DNA from: Hyphomicrobiales bacterium
Lineage (GTDB): Bacteria; Pseudomonadota; Alphaproteobacteria; Rhizobiales; Rhizobiaceae
DNA length: 64,000 nucleotides
NCBI GenBank assembly: GCA_900469475.1
Contig: UBXG01000014.1
Span: 68,471-132,470 of the forward strand
Direction: 5' to 3'
Below the pieces are notes generated by a model. It ran no database searches and was not told the DNA's origin. It worked only from the letters and a program-made list of their open reading frames with translations. Positions 9,012-17,836 of this stretch are shown here, in pieces (within the stretch, counting starts at the first letter, position 1; every line of letters starts with the position of its first letter). A program made the position numbers and the translations under genes.

Positions 9012-9647
9012 ATGTCGCTTCTCTCATTTCTTGATTATGCCGGCGTCGCCCTTTTTGCCGCAACCGGCGCGCTCGCGGCCTCGCGCAAGCAGCTCGATCT
9101 GATCGGCTTCCTGTTCCTGGCGGCCGTCACCGGCATCGGGGGCGGCACGCTGCGCGATATCGTCCTTGGCAGGGTGCCGGTCTTCTGGGTGCTGAACCCG
9201 ACCTATATCATCATCTGCGCCGTGGTCGGCGTCCTGGTCTTCTTCACCGCGCATCTCTTCGAATCGCGCTATCGGCTGCTCATCTGGCTCGATGCGGTGG
9301 GGCTGTCGGCCTATTGCGTGATGGGGGCAGCCAAGGGCATGGCGGCGACGGGCTCGCCCACCGTCGCTATCGTCACCGGCGCGCTGACGGCGACCTTCGG
9401 CGGCATTTTACGTGATCTCTTGGCAAACGAACCTTCGGTGTTGCTGCGTCCGGAAATCTATGTGACCGCTTCACTCGTCGGCGCCAGCGTCTTCACCGCC
9501 GCCAATGCAACGATGCTGCCGCTTTATGCCTCAGCAGGGCTGGGTGTGATCGCGGCTTTTGCAGTGCGCGGCGGCGCACTCTGGTTCGGCTGGACCTTTC
9601 CGACCTATCACCATAAGCCAGGCCGACATCCCGACGATGTGATGTGA
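9012..9647 (+). CDS. UPF0126/TRIC-like membrane protein
   Basis: 211 residues. ATG 9012 is chosen because GGAG lies seven bases upstream and MSLLSFLDYAG is the family-like start; an ATG at 8934 is also in frame. Two tandem UPF0126 repeats each carry the glycine-rich GGGTLRD / FGGILRD motif, with seven predicted helices. Prokaryotic members form trimeric intracellular cation (TRIC-type) channels. The physiological role in rhizobia is unknown. Confidence 0.88.
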   Translation: MSLLSFLDYAGVALFAATGALAASRKQLDLIGFLFLAAVTGIGGGTLRDIVLGRVPVFWVLNPTYIIICAVVGVLVFFTAHLFESRYRLLIWLDAVGLSAYCVMGAAKGMAATGSPTVAIVTGALTATFGGILRDLLANEPSVLLRPEIYVTASLVGASVFTAANATMLPLYASAGLGVIAAFAVRGGALWFGWTFPTYHHKPGRHPDDVM

Positions 9648-9687
9648 CGGAGAATCTTGTCGCAGGTGAGCTGACGCGGCGCTTATT

Positions 9688-10110
9688 TCAGCGCTGCTGC
9701 TTGCGCCGCAGGCGGATCACCACGTCGACATGAGCGATTTCCATGCCCTGCGGCGGCTCGGGCAGATTGTCGATCGTCAGGTTGCTGATCGGAATATCCA
9801 GCACCTCGTTGTGGCCTTCCACGAAAAAGTGATGGTGATCGGAGACATTGGTGTCGAAATAGGTCTTGGTGCTTTCGACGGCGAGCACGCGGATCAGGCC
9901 TGCCTCGGTAAATTGATGCAGTGTGTTGTAGACGGTGGCGAGCGAAACCGGAACGCCGGCGGCAACGGCTTCCTCGTGAAGCTCTTCCACGGTCAGATGG
10001 CGGTCGCCCTTGGCGAAAAGGAGGTCTCCCAGTGCGATCCGCTGCCTAGTCGGCCTTAGGCCCACATTACGCAGCCTGGTTTCGATCGCGATTTCGGCAT
10101 GTTCTGCCAT
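9688..10110 (-). CDS. irr: Iron response regulator Irr (Fur family)
   Basis: 140 residues. A winged helix lies at about 15-85 (GLRPTRQRIALGDLLF, SLATVYNTLHQF), then the His-rich DHHHFF block characteristic of Irr, where Fur usually has HHDH metal ligands. The protein contains no cysteine at all, so it lacks both the CP heme regulatory motif of Bradyrhizobium Irr and a CxxC zinc site; this agrees with the HRM-less Rhizobium type. Irr represses or activates iron and heme genes under low iron. It is divergent from fabA, the arrangement seen in rhizobia. I could not find a convincing ICE box in the 297-bp intergenic region. Confidence 0.93.
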   Translation of the reverse strand: MAEHAEIAIETRLRNVGLRPTRQRIALGDLLFAKGDRHLTVEELHEEAVAAGVPVSLATVYNTLHQFTEAGLIRVLAVESTKTYFDTNVSDHHHFFVEGHNEVLDIPISNLTIDNLPEPPQGMEIAHVDVVIRLRRKQQR

Positions 10111-10407
10111 CCAGGGACTCCAGATTCCTGATCTCTATAATTCTTTACTAAGCCATATAACTTTTGCCTTGATTGCTTTCAATAGTTTCCGTGGGGTGGG
10201 AAGGTGCTCAAAAGCCGCAAAAAACGGGCTTTTGCCGCATTTGGCTCTGGTAGCGGCTCTGGCGTTCCTGTATGCGACCACCACATAACGGCTAGTGCCT
10301 CCGATCGAACGGATGAATGAGAGTCCAATGCTTTCGCTTCATTTTCTGTCCATCTTGCACTAAAGCTTCACATCCATCGGCATTCATGCGGGGGAAACGG
10401 AATTTTT

Positions 10408-10923
10408 ATGACGACGAGACAATCCAGCTTCAATTATGAGGAAATCCTGTCCTGTGGCCGCGGCGAGCTGTTCGGCCCGGGCAATGCACAGCTTCCCTTG
10501 CCGCCGATGCTGATGGTCCATCGCATTACAGATATTTCCGAAACGGGCGGGGCCTTCGACAAGGGCTATATCCGCGCCGAATACGACGTGCGCCCCGATG
10601 ATTGGTACTTTCCCTGCCATTTTGCCGGTAACCCGATCATGCCGGGCTGCCTCGGCCTCGACGGCATGTGGCAGCTGACCGGCTTCTTCCTCGGCTGGCT
10701 CGGCGAGCCCGGCCGCGGCATGGCGCTTTCGACAGGCGAAGTGAAGTTCAAGGGCATGGTTCGTCCGGACACGAAGCTTCTCGAATACGGCATCGACTTC
10801 AAGCGCGTCATGCGCGGCCGCCTCGTCCTCGGCACCGCCGACGGCTGGCTGAAGGCCGATGGCGAGACCATCTATCAGGCGACGGACCTGCGCGTGGGCC
10901 TGTCCAAGGACAAGGTTGCCTGA
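10408..10923 (+). CDS. fabA: 3-hydroxydecanoyl-ACP dehydratase/isomerase
   Basis: 171 residues. Catalytic His71 sits in CHFAGNPIMPGC and Asp85 in GLDGMWQ, the FabA active-site pair. It dehydrates 3-hydroxydecanoyl-ACP and isomerises trans-2- to cis-3-decenoyl-ACP, the entry to unsaturated fatty acids. fabB starts 53 bp downstream and fabI four bases after fabB, so the three form one operon for anaerobic-type unsaturated fatty acid synthesis. The SD is modest (GGGGAAACGG upstream of an AT-rich spacer). Confidence 0.97.
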   Translation: MTTRQSSFNYEEILSCGRGELFGPGNAQLPLPPMLMVHRITDISETGGAFDKGYIRAEYDVRPDDWYFPCHFAGNPIMPGCLGLDGMWQLTGFFLGWLGEPGRGMALSTGEVKFKGMVRPDTKLLEYGIDFKRVMRGRLVLGTADGWLKADGETIYQATDLRVGLSKDKVA

Positions 10924-10976
10924 ACCGCGGCATCGCCGCCTCCATAAAGACAGATGTTTTAGAAAAGGTCATCGAC

Positions 10977-12200
10977 ATGAGACGGGTAGTTGTTACGGGT
11001 CTGGGTATTGTCTCTTCGATTGGAAACAATGCTCAAGAAGTGACCGCCTCGCTGCGCGACGCCAAATCCGGTATTTCCTTCTCTCCTGATTTCGCCGAGC
11101 ATGGCTTCAAGTGCCAGGTCTGGGGCGCGCCGAAGATCGATACGACCGACCTGGTGGATCGCCGCGCCATGCGCTTCCTATCGCAGGGTGGTGCGTGGAA
11201 CCACGTCGCCATGAAGCAGGCGATCGCCGATAGCGGCCTCGAGGAAGGCGATATCACCAACGAGCGCACCGGCATCATCATGGGCTCTGGCGGCCCCTCG
11301 ACCCGCACGCTGATCGAGGCGGCCGACATCACCCGCAAGAACAACAGCCCGAAGCGCATCGGCCCCTTCGCGGTGCCGAAGTCGATGTCGTCGACCGCCT
11401 CGGCAACGCTTGCAACCTGGTTCAAGATTCACGGCGTCAACTATTCCATCTCGTCGGCCTGCTCGACTTCGGCGCACTGCATCGGCAATGCCGCCGAAAT
11501 GATCCAATGGGGCAAGCAGGACGTCATGTTCGCCGGCGGTCACGAGGATCTCGATTGGACCATGTCGAACCTCTTTGACGCCATGGGCGCGATGTCCTCC
11601 GATTTCAACGAGAACCATCCGGAAACCGCCTCGCGCGCCTACGACGCCAAGCGTGACGGTTTCGTCATCGCTGGCGGCGCCGGCGTGCTGGTTCTGGAAG
11701 AGCTTGAGCATGCCAAGGCCCGCGGCGCCAAGATCTATGCCGAAATCATCGGCTACGGCGCCACCTCTGATGGTTACGATATGGTCGCGCCCTCGGGGGA
11801 GGGTGCTGTACGCTGCATGCGCCAGGCGCTTGCCACGGTGAAGGGCGATATCGACTACATCAACACCCACGGCACCTCGACGCCGGTGGGCGACAGCAAG
11901 GAAATCGGCGCGATCCGCGAAGTCTTCGGCGACAAGATCCCGCCGATCCAGTCGACCAAGTCGCTGACGGGCCATTCGCTCGGCGCAGCGGGCGTTCAGG
12001 AATCGATCTATTCGATCCTGATGATGCAGGAGCGCTTTATTGGCGAAAGCGCCCATATCACCGAACTCGATCCGGAATTCGAAGGCGTGCCGGTCGTGCG
12101 CAAGCGCATCGACAACGCCAAGTTCGATATCGCTCTTTCGAACTCCTTCGGCTTCGGCGGCACCAACGCCACGCTCGTATTCCAGCGCTACAACGGATAA
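10977..12200 (+). CDS. fabB: 3-oxoacyl-ACP synthase I
   Basis: 407 residues from ATG 10977; longer in-frame starts overlap fabA and are not needed. The active-site Cys162 is in SSACSTSAHC. The two catalytic histidines are in HGTSTPVGD and GHSLGAAG, and KSLTGHS holds the conserved Lys. FabB elongates cis-unsaturated intermediates made by FabA, so it belongs functionally with its upstream neighbour. The stop codon lies four bases before the fabI start, which indicates coupled translation. Confidence 0.96.
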   Translation: MRRVVVTGLGIVSSIGNNAQEVTASLRDAKSGISFSPDFAEHGFKCQVWGAPKIDTTDLVDRRAMRFLSQGGAWNHVAMKQAIADSGLEEGDITNERTGIIMGSGGPSTRTLIEAADITRKNNSPKRIGPFAVPKSMSSTASATLATWFKIHGVNYSISSACSTSAHCIGNAAEMIQWGKQDVMFAGGHEDLDWTMSNLFDAMGAMSSDFNENHPETASRAYDAKRDGFVIAGGAGVLVLEELEHAKARGAKIYAEIIGYGATSDGYDMVAPSGEGAVRCMRQALATVKGDIDYINTHGTSTPVGDSKEIGAIREVFGDKIPPIQSTKSLTGHSLGAAGVQESIYSILMMQERFIGESAHITELDPEFEGVPVVRKRIDNAKFDIALSNSFGFGGTNATLVFQRYNG

Positions 12201-12204
12201 GGCA

Positions 12205-13011
12205 ATGACGGGAATTATGCAGGGTAAGCGCGGCCTCATCATGGGCGTCGCAAACAATCATTCGATTGCCTGGGGTATTTCAAAGGCGCTGGCAGCCGAA
12301 GGCGCGGAACTGGCTTTCACCTTTCAGGGCGAAGCTCTCGGCAAGCGCGTCAAGCCGCTGGCAGCCGAAGTCGGCTCGGATTTCCTGTTGCCTTGCGATG
12401 TCGAGGATCTCGCTTCGGTCGATGCCGTCTTCGACGCCATCAAGCAGCGCTGGGGCAAGCTGGACTTCATCGTCCATGCCATCGGCTTTTCCGACAAGAA
12501 CGAGCTGAAGGGGCTCTACGCCAACACCACGCGGGAGAATTTCACCCGCACGATGGTGATTTCCTGCTTCTCCTTCACCGAGGTCGCCAAGCGTGCCGCC
12601 GAACTGATGACGGAAGGCGGCAGCATGCTGACGCTGACCTATAACGGTTCGACGCGCGTGATCCCGAACTACAACGTCATGGGCGTCGCCAAGGCGGCCC
12701 TCGAGGCTTCCGTGCGCTATCTTGCCGCCGACTACGGCCCGCGCGGCATTCGCGTCAACGCCGTCTCCGCCGGCCCGATCAGGACGCTCGCCGGCGCCGG
12801 CATTTCCGACGCCCGAGCCATCCTGTCGTGGAACCAGCGCAATGCGCCGCTGCGCAAGTCCGTCACCATCGATCAGGTCGGCTCGTCCTCGCTCTATCTC
12901 CTGTCGGATCTCTCGGCCGGCGTGACCGGCGAAATCCATTTTGTCGATGCCGGCTACAACATCACCTCTATGCCGACGCTGGAAACGCTGTCGAGCGCCG
13001 ACGCGGAATAA
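12205..13011 (+). CDS. fabI: Enoyl-ACP reductase (NADH)
   Basis: 268 residues from ATG 12205; a second ATG at 12217 is also possible. It is an SDR fold with a glycine-rich N-terminus (GVANNHSIAWGI), the ENR-type NAD site (HAIGF), and the FabI triad Tyr146/Tyr156/Lys163 (YNGSTR and YNVMGVAK). It completes each cycle of fatty acid elongation. Position at the end of fabA-fabB is typical of rhizobia, which often carry a second fabI elsewhere. This is the triclosan target class. Confidence 0.95.
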   Translation: MTGIMQGKRGLIMGVANNHSIAWGISKALAAEGAELAFTFQGEALGKRVKPLAAEVGSDFLLPCDVEDLASVDAVFDAIKQRWGKLDFIVHAIGFSDKNELKGLYANTTRENFTRTMVISCFSFTEVAKRAAELMTEGGSMLTLTYNGSTRVIPNYNVMGVAKAALEASVRYLAADYGPRGIRVNAVSAGPIRTLAGAGISDARAILSWNQRNAPLRKSVTIDQVGSSSLYLLSDLSAGVTGEIHFVDAGYNITSMPTLETLSSADAE

Positions 13012-13087
13012 GCTCCGATCTCAGTCGTGTCCTCCCGGTTTTGGCCGGGAGGATCGAATTTCCGGATATCCTTCCAGAGGATTCCCG

Positions 13088-13666
13088 ATGACGTCAAACG
13101 ACGCAGAACTTTTGGCATCGACTGATCGCCTCGTCCTCCGCCGCTTCGTGCCCCAGGATTTCGAAGCCTATAGCGCCTACCGTTCCCTGCGGGAAATCTA
13201 CCGTTTCTTGTACCGCGATCCGCCTTCGCCGGAAGCATTGCGAGAGCGTTTCGATGCCCGTTTGAATTCCTCTTTCTCCGAAGATGGGGATACGCTGCTG
13301 TGCGCCGTCATTCGGCGGGAGGATGGCGCTTTGGTAGGTGACGTCAGCCTGACATTTGCAAACAAGGCCGCACTTCAAGCGGAGCTCGGCTATACCTCCA
13401 ACCCGGCCTATGCCAAGAAGGGCTATGCTACCGAGGCGGCGGAAGCCATGATTACCCTTGGCTTCGAAAAATTCGGCTTTCATCGGATCTTTGCACGGCT
13501 GGATGCGAAAAATACCGGCTCAGTCGGTGTCGTCGAACGGCTTGGCCTGCGCCGCGAGGCGGTTTTGATCGAAAACGATCGCTTCAATGGTGTCTGGGGC
13601 GATGAATGCGTCTACGCCGTGCTGGGCCGCGAGTGGGCCGCAAGAGCTGCGAAACGAACTTCCTGA
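13088..13666 (+). CDS. GNAT acetyltransferase (RimJ/RimL-like)
   Basis: 192 residues from ATG 13088, preceded by CCAGAGGATT, which supplies a GAGG ribosome site. An N-terminal TDRLVLRRF strand opens the fold. The acetyl-CoA site is around YAKKGYATEAA, and the C-terminal NTGSVGVVERLGL helix is the usual Asn and Gly-Leu motif. This subgroup acetylates protein N-termini or small molecules; the substrate cannot be read from sequence. It lies 76 bp after fabI on the same strand, but there is no functional link. Confidence 0.87.
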   Translation: MTSNDAELLASTDRLVLRRFVPQDFEAYSAYRSLREIYRFLYRDPPSPEALRERFDARLNSSFSEDGDTLLCAVIRREDGALVGDVSLTFANKAALQAELGYTSNPAYAKKGYATEAAEAMITLGFEKFGFHRIFARLDAKNTGSVGVVERLGLRREAVLIENDRFNGVWGDECVYAVLGREWAARAAKRTS

Positions 13667-13674
13667 TCCCGCTC

Positions 13675-13705
13675 AAAAAAATGGCGGCCATCTGACCGCC
13701 ATCAT
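13675..13705 (-). terminator. Terminator of the rsmC-like gene
   Basis: On the minus strand ATGGCGG pairs with CCGCCAT (13681-13687 with 13696-13702), followed by seven T (13675-13680 region). It may also slow read-through from the convergent acetyltransferase gene. Confidence 0.75.
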
Positions 13706-13708
13706 TTC

Positions 13709-14731
13709 TTATTTCTTTGCCCAGAGCACCTTGTAGCGGGCGTTGCGGCAGGTCTCGCCGAATTCCTTGAAATTCTCGGCCAGCACCGGCTCGTAGGGCA
13801 GGCCGCGATTGGCGACCAACATGAGCCGGCCGCCGCCACGCAACGCCGAGGCGGCTGTCTTGATCATCGCCTGGCCGAGCGAAGGCTCGGCGGCGTGGCC
13901 TTCGTGGAAGGGCGGGTTCATGATGATCAGGTCGTACTTGTCCTTGACCGGCTCGCTTGCCAGATCGTGCCAGAAGAAGCGCTGGGCGACTTTCGGGCAG
14001 TGTGACAGCAGATTGGCGCGTGCGGCCTCCAGAGCGCCGTAATGGGCCTCGTAGAGGTCGATGCGCTCGATCCTCGGCGACTTCATTGCCAGTTCGACGG
14101 AGAGGTAACCCCAGCCGGCGCCGAAATCGGCGGCATCGCCGGCAAAATCGGTTGGCAGGCGCGAGGCGAGCAGTTCGGAGCCGCCATCGATACGGTCATG
14201 GGAGAACATACCGGGCGCCGTGGTGAAGCTGTCGTCGACGCGCGTTGCCGGCTTCGCGAGCTGCGCCGTCAAAAGCTTGATATCGGCAGGCCGCGCAAAC
14301 CAGAAGGCAACGCCGTGATACTTCGGCATATGCTCGATTTCGAGACCGAAGGCCTCGATGCGCTTGCGCAGTGGTTGGATGCCATCTTCCTTGCCGCCTG
14401 CAATGACGATGAGGCCGCCTTCCTTTACGCGCGTCAGCGCTTCGGCGATGTGATCCTCATTCTCGCCCTTGTGCTTGCCGCAGAGCACCAGCGCGCCGTC
14501 ATAGCCTTCGCCTTCGATTTCCGGCGTCACGTTGATCCGCTGCGCCTGCAACTGGCGAAAGAAGGGGCGGAAGCCCTGGACGGCGGACAGCTCAGCGGCA
14601 AAGCCCTCCGGCAGCGCAAAGCCTGCCTCCGCGCCGAGAAACAGGATCCGCTGACCCTCGCCAGGTGCGTCGATGGTGCCGGAGGCAAAGGGATGGAACA
14701 GGGTCTTCAGGGCATCGCGGCTCATGGGCAT
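13709..14731 (-). CDS. rsmC: RsmC-like 16S rRNA guanine-N2 methyltransferase
   Basis: 340 residues with the two-lobe RsmC/RlmG layout: a degenerate N-terminal methyltransferase-like lobe and a catalytic C-terminal lobe. The latter has the SAM motif AADFGAGWGYLSVELA, the catalytic NPPFHEG loop (the N-P-P-[FY] of N-methyltransferases on exocyclic amines), and GGRLMLVANRGLPYE. Family members methylate G1207 of 16S rRNA (RsmC) or G1835 of 23S rRNA (RlmG). RsmC is more likely by overall resemblance, but the exact site is inference. Confidence 0.82.
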   Translation of the reverse strand: MPMSRDALKTLFHPFASGTIDAPGEGQRILFLGAEAGFALPEGFAAELSAVQGFRPFFRQLQAQRINVTPEIEGEGYDGALVLCGKHKGENEDHIAEALTRVKEGGLIVIAGGKEDGIQPLRKRIEAFGLEIEHMPKYHGVAFWFARPADIKLLTAQLAKPATRVDDSFTTAPGMFSHDRIDGGSELLASRLPTDFAGDAADFGAGWGYLSVELAMKSPRIERIDLYEAHYGALEAARANLLSHCPKVAQRFFWHDLASEPVKDKYDLIIMNPPFHEGHAAEPSLGQAMIKTAASALRGGGRLMLVANRGLPYEPVLAENFKEFGETCRNARYKVLWAKK

Positions 14732-14789
14732 GGTCTCGTCTTGAAAGGTGGACTTGAACCGTCAGATATCTGTGGCCTTATCGTATCTC

Positions 14790-14858
14790 GTGCTTGCCCC
14801 TCACCCTAGCCCTCGCCCCGCATGTGCGGGGAGAGGGCTAGGGTGAGGGGCTGGGCAC
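14790..14858. repeat. Long intergenic palindrome of rhizobial type
   Basis: Near-perfect arms (CCCCTCACCCTAGCCCTC at 14797-14814; its complement at 14833-14850) enclose a second perfect hairpin (CCCCGCA/TGCGGGG). Short GTGC/GCAC ends extend the pairing to 14790-14858. It lies between pnp and the rsmC-like gene and looks like one of the short palindromic repeats dispersed in Rhizobium genomes. It contains no coding sequence. Confidence 0.75.
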
Positions 14859-14897
14859 GCAGCTTCCACGATCCAGCCAACCAACGGGCATTCAATA

Positions 14898-14928
14898 TAA
14901 AAAGGGCGCGGAAGAGATCCCGCGCCCC
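14898..14928 (-). terminator. Terminator of pnp
   Basis: On the minus strand GGGCGCGG pairs with CCGCGCCC across an 8-nt loop, followed by five T and AT-rich sequence. It starts 23 bp after the pnp stop codon. Confidence 0.85.
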
Positions 14929-14950
14929 GGAACTTGGATGAAGGCGCAGC

Positions 14951-17089
14951 TTATTCGGCTGCGTCGTCCTTCTTCTTGTCGGCAGCGATTTCCTGGCCGG
15001 TGGCCTGATCGACGACCTTCATGGACAGGCGAACCTTGCCGCGCTCATCGAAGCCGAGCAGCTTGACCCAGACCTTGTCGCCTTCCTTGACGACATCCTG
15101 CGTCTTGGCAACGCGCTCGGAAGCGAGCTGCGAGATGTGGACGAGGCCGTCGCGGGCGCCGAAGAAATTGACGAAGGCGCCGAAGTCGGCGGTCTTGACA
15201 ACAGTACCTTCGTAGATCTGGCCGACTTCCGGCTCTGCGACGATCGAGTGGATCCACTTGCGGGCCGCCTCGATTTCCTTGCCGGAAGAGGAAGCGATCT
15301 TGACGGTGCCGTCGTCCTCGATGTTGATCTTCGCGCCGGTCTTTTCGACGATTTCGCGGATGACCTTGCCGCCGGAGCCGATGACTTCACGGATCTTGTC
15401 GACCGGGATGTTCATGACTTCGATGCGCGGTGCGAATTCGCCGAGCTGGCCACGGCTCTCGGTGATGGCCTTGGACATTTCGCCGAGGATGTGGGCACGA
15501 CCGCCCTGTGCCTGGCCGAGAGCGACCTTCATGATCTCTTCGGTAATGCCGGCGATCTTGATGTCCATCTGCAGCGAGGTGATGCCGTCGGCAGTGCCGG
15601 CAACCTTGAAGTCCATGTCGCCGAGGTGGTCTTCGTCACCGAGAATGTCGGAGAGAACGGCGAAGCGATCGCCTTCCAGGATCAGACCCATGGCAATGCC
15701 GGCAACCGGCTTCGCCAGCGGCACGCCGGCGTCCATGAGGGCGAGCGAGGTGCCGCAAACCGTTGCCATCGAGGACGAGCCGTTGGACTCGGTGATCTCG
15801 GAAACGACGCGCAGCGTGTAGGGGAACTGTTCGGCCGACGGCAGCATCGGGCGAATAGCGCGCCATGCGAGCTTGCCGTGACCGATTTCGCGACGACCCG
15901 GGGAACCCATGCGGCCGGTTTCGCCAACCGAGTAGGGAGGGAAGTTGTAATGGAGCAGGAAACGCTCCTTGTACATGCCGGTCAGGCTGTCGACATACTG
16001 TTCGTCTTCGCCTGTGCCGAGCGTGGCGACGACGATTGCCTGCGTTTCACCGCGGGTAAACAGCGCAGAACCGTGCGTGCGCGGCAACAGGCCGACTTCC
16101 GAAACGATCGGGCGAACGGTCGACAGGTCGCGACCGTCGATGCGGCTCGACGTGTCGAGGATGTTCCAGCGAACGATCTTCGCCTGCAGGTGCTTGAAGA
16201 TGGCGCCGACTTCTTCGGCCGTGTACTTGGCTTCGCCTTCTTCCGGCAGGAAGTGTGCCTTCACCTTCGCCTTGACGGCGTCGACGGCAGCGTAGCGATC
16301 AGCCTTCTGCGTGATCTTGTAGGCGTCGCGCAGTTCAGCTTCGGCGAGGCCGAGCATTTCCTTCTCGAGCTCGGAATAATCTTCCGGCTGGAAGTCGCGC
16401 GGTTCCTTGGCGGCGACTTCGGCGAGCTTGATGATCGCGTCGATGACGGGCTGGAAGCCGCGATGACCGAACATGACAGCGCCGAGCATGACGTCCTCAG
16501 GCAGTTCCTTGGCTTCGGATTCAACCATCAGAACGGCGTCCTGCGTCCCGGCGACGACGAGGTCGAGGCTCGATTCGTCCATCTCGTCGAGATGCGGGTT
16601 GAGCACGTATTCGCCGTTGATATAGCCGACGCGCGCGCCGCCGACCGGGCCCATGAAGGGTACACCCGAGAGCGTCAGGGCAGCCGAGGTTGCAACCATG
16701 GACAGGATGTCCGGATTGTTTTCGAGGTCATGCTGGATGACCGTGACGACGACCTGCGTGTCGTTCTTGTAGCCTTCCGGGAAGAGCGGGCGGATCGGGC
16801 GGTCGATCAGGCGCGAAACGAGCGTTTCGTTTTCGCTCGGACGACCCTCGCGCTTGAAGTAGCCGCCGGGGATCTTGCCGGCTGCGTAGGTCTTTTCCTG
16901 GTAGTTGACGGTGAGCGGGAAGAAGTCCTGGCCCGGCTTCGGCGCCTTGGCGGAAACGACGGTCGCAAGCACCACGGTCTCGCCGTAGGTGGCGACAACG
17001 GCGCCGTCAGCCTGACGAGCGATCTTGCCGGTTTCGAGCTTCAGCGGGCGGCCTGCCCACTCGATTTCGACGGTATGGATATCGAACAT
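14951..17089 (-). CDS. pnp: Polynucleotide phosphorylase
   Basis: 712 residues from the ATG at 17089, which has AAGGA at a good distance. An in-frame ATG at 17161 lies in the leader and is unlikely. Two RNase PH-like cores are joined by a helical linker. The second core has GSSSMATVCG, and DFKVAGTADGIT supplies the catalytic Asp region. A KH domain (IGSGGKVIREI) and an S1 domain follow, and the tail is Lys/Asp-rich. It degrades RNA 3'-5' using phosphate. It lies downstream of rpsO, the universal rpsO-pnp order, and a long hairpin between them suggests processing of the joint transcript. Confidence 0.97.
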   Translation of the reverse strand: MFDIHTVEIEWAGRPLKLETGKIARQADGAVVATYGETVVLATVVSAKAPKPGQDFFPLTVNYQEKTYAAGKIPGGYFKREGRPSENETLVSRLIDRPIRPLFPEGYKNDTQVVVTVIQHDLENNPDILSMVATSAALTLSGVPFMGPVGGARVGYINGEYVLNPHLDEMDESSLDLVVAGTQDAVLMVESEAKELPEDVMLGAVMFGHRGFQPVIDAIIKLAEVAAKEPRDFQPEDYSELEKEMLGLAEAELRDAYKITQKADRYAAVDAVKAKVKAHFLPEEGEAKYTAEEVGAIFKHLQAKIVRWNILDTSSRIDGRDLSTVRPIVSEVGLLPRTHGSALFTRGETQAIVVATLGTGEDEQYVDSLTGMYKERFLLHYNFPPYSVGETGRMGSPGRREIGHGKLAWRAIRPMLPSAEQFPYTLRVVSEITESNGSSSMATVCGTSLALMDAGVPLAKPVAGIAMGLILEGDRFAVLSDILGDEDHLGDMDFKVAGTADGITSLQMDIKIAGITEEIMKVALGQAQGGRAHILGEMSKAITESRGQLGEFAPRIEVMNIPVDKIREVIGSGGKVIREIVEKTGAKINIEDDGTVKIASSSGKEIEAARKWIHSIVAEPEVGQIYEGTVVKTADFGAFVNFFGARDGLVHISQLASERVAKTQDVVKEGDKVWVKLLGFDERGKVRLSMKVVDQATGQEIAADKKKDDAAE

Positions 17090-17414
17090 ATCTTGTCCTT
17101 GCATGATGCGGGAAAAGGCGCCGTCGCCGACGAATTCGGCAGGGCACATCTTCGACCGCACGAAGTGTGACGCATCACGGGCAAGACAACGAGAGGCTTT
17201 CGAAATCAGGCCGAAGCGCTAGGCTTCGGCTGAAAGCATCCGGCAATCCTGCCCCATGACAGGTCAACGGTTGTTGTTGGCAGCACCGGCCCATCCGGCC
17301 TGCCGACAGTTTCGCGTCGCACCGGCATAAGGCGCGAGGGAAACTGGTCTCAAGGGTTCATACCCTTCATAAGCATCCGGCGGACGTTCAGGTGAACGCC
17401 CGCCGGAAATTCCG
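17090..17414 (-). other. rpsO-pnp intergenic region with RNase III-like hairpin
   Basis: This 325-bp stretch holds no gene. Its main element is a long hairpin at 17376-17407: arms TCCGGCGG/CCGCCGGA and CGTTC/GAACG, with one internal mismatch and an AGGT loop. It starts 7 bp after the rpsO stop and lacks a T-run, so it is more likely a processing site or partial terminator than a full stop. In E. coli the equivalent hairpin is cut by RNase III in pnp autoregulation. The remaining 280 bp before pnp are featureless to me. Confidence 0.6.
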
Positions 17415-17684
17415 TTAGCGGCGGATACCGAGGCTGGTGATCAGCTTGGTATAACGGCCTTCGTCCTTCTTCTTGAGGTAGTCAAGAAGCGAGCGCCGGC
17501 TGGAAACCATCGTCAGGAGGCCACGACGGGAGTGGTTGTCCTTCTTGTGGTCCTTGAAGTGTTCCGTGAGGTTGTTGATGCGCTCGGTCAGGATCGCAAC
17601 CTGGACTTCCGGAGAACCGGTGTCGCCTTCGACGGTAGCGTATTCCTTGATCAGCGCAGCCTTGCGCTCAGCAGTGATCGACAT
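17415..17684 (-). CDS. rpsO: 30S ribosomal protein S15
   Basis: 89 residues, the exact family length, starting MSITAERKAALI from the ATG at 17684 with AAAGGACC upstream. The 16S-binding segment HFKDHKKDNHSRRGLL and the C-terminal LLDYLKKKDEGRY are intact. It binds the 16S central domain early in 30S assembly. The upstream open frame to 17768 is leader. A candidate promoter lies about 100 bp upstream. Confidence 0.98.
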   Translation of the reverse strand: MSITAERKAALIKEYATVEGDTGSPEVQVAILTERINNLTEHFKDHKKDNHSRRGLLTMVSSRRSLLDYLKKKDEGRYTKLITSLGIRR

Positions 17685-17785
17685 CGGATGGTCCTTTCTA
17701 TGAGAGGAGATTGAAGTCGCCAAACGCCGGGATGTCGTCCAGCATTGGCCGCGAATGCAATCAGGCATGCCTGATGCTGGCGCTG

Positions 17786-17814
17786 CCTATAAACCAATTG
17801 AGCGCCAATTGAAA
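17786..17814 (-). promoter_or_regulatory. Candidate promoter of rpsO-pnp
   Basis: On the minus strand TTTCAA and TATAGG are spaced by 17 bp. A perfect 16-bp palindrome ATCAGGCATGCCTGAT (17760-17775) would fall at the very start of the transcript. Confidence 0.5.
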
Positions 17815-17836
17815 GAGGGTTCTCCCTGAGCGCCTT

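Noticed and set aside
10111..10407. ICE box (Irr binding site) between irr and fabA
   Set aside because: AT-rich stretches exist but no clear TTTAGAA-type inverted repeat could be identified.
15137..17170. 677-codon plus-strand ORF opposite pnp
   Set aside because: It is the reverse-frame shadow of pnp in GC-rich codon use, without a domain or ribosome site.
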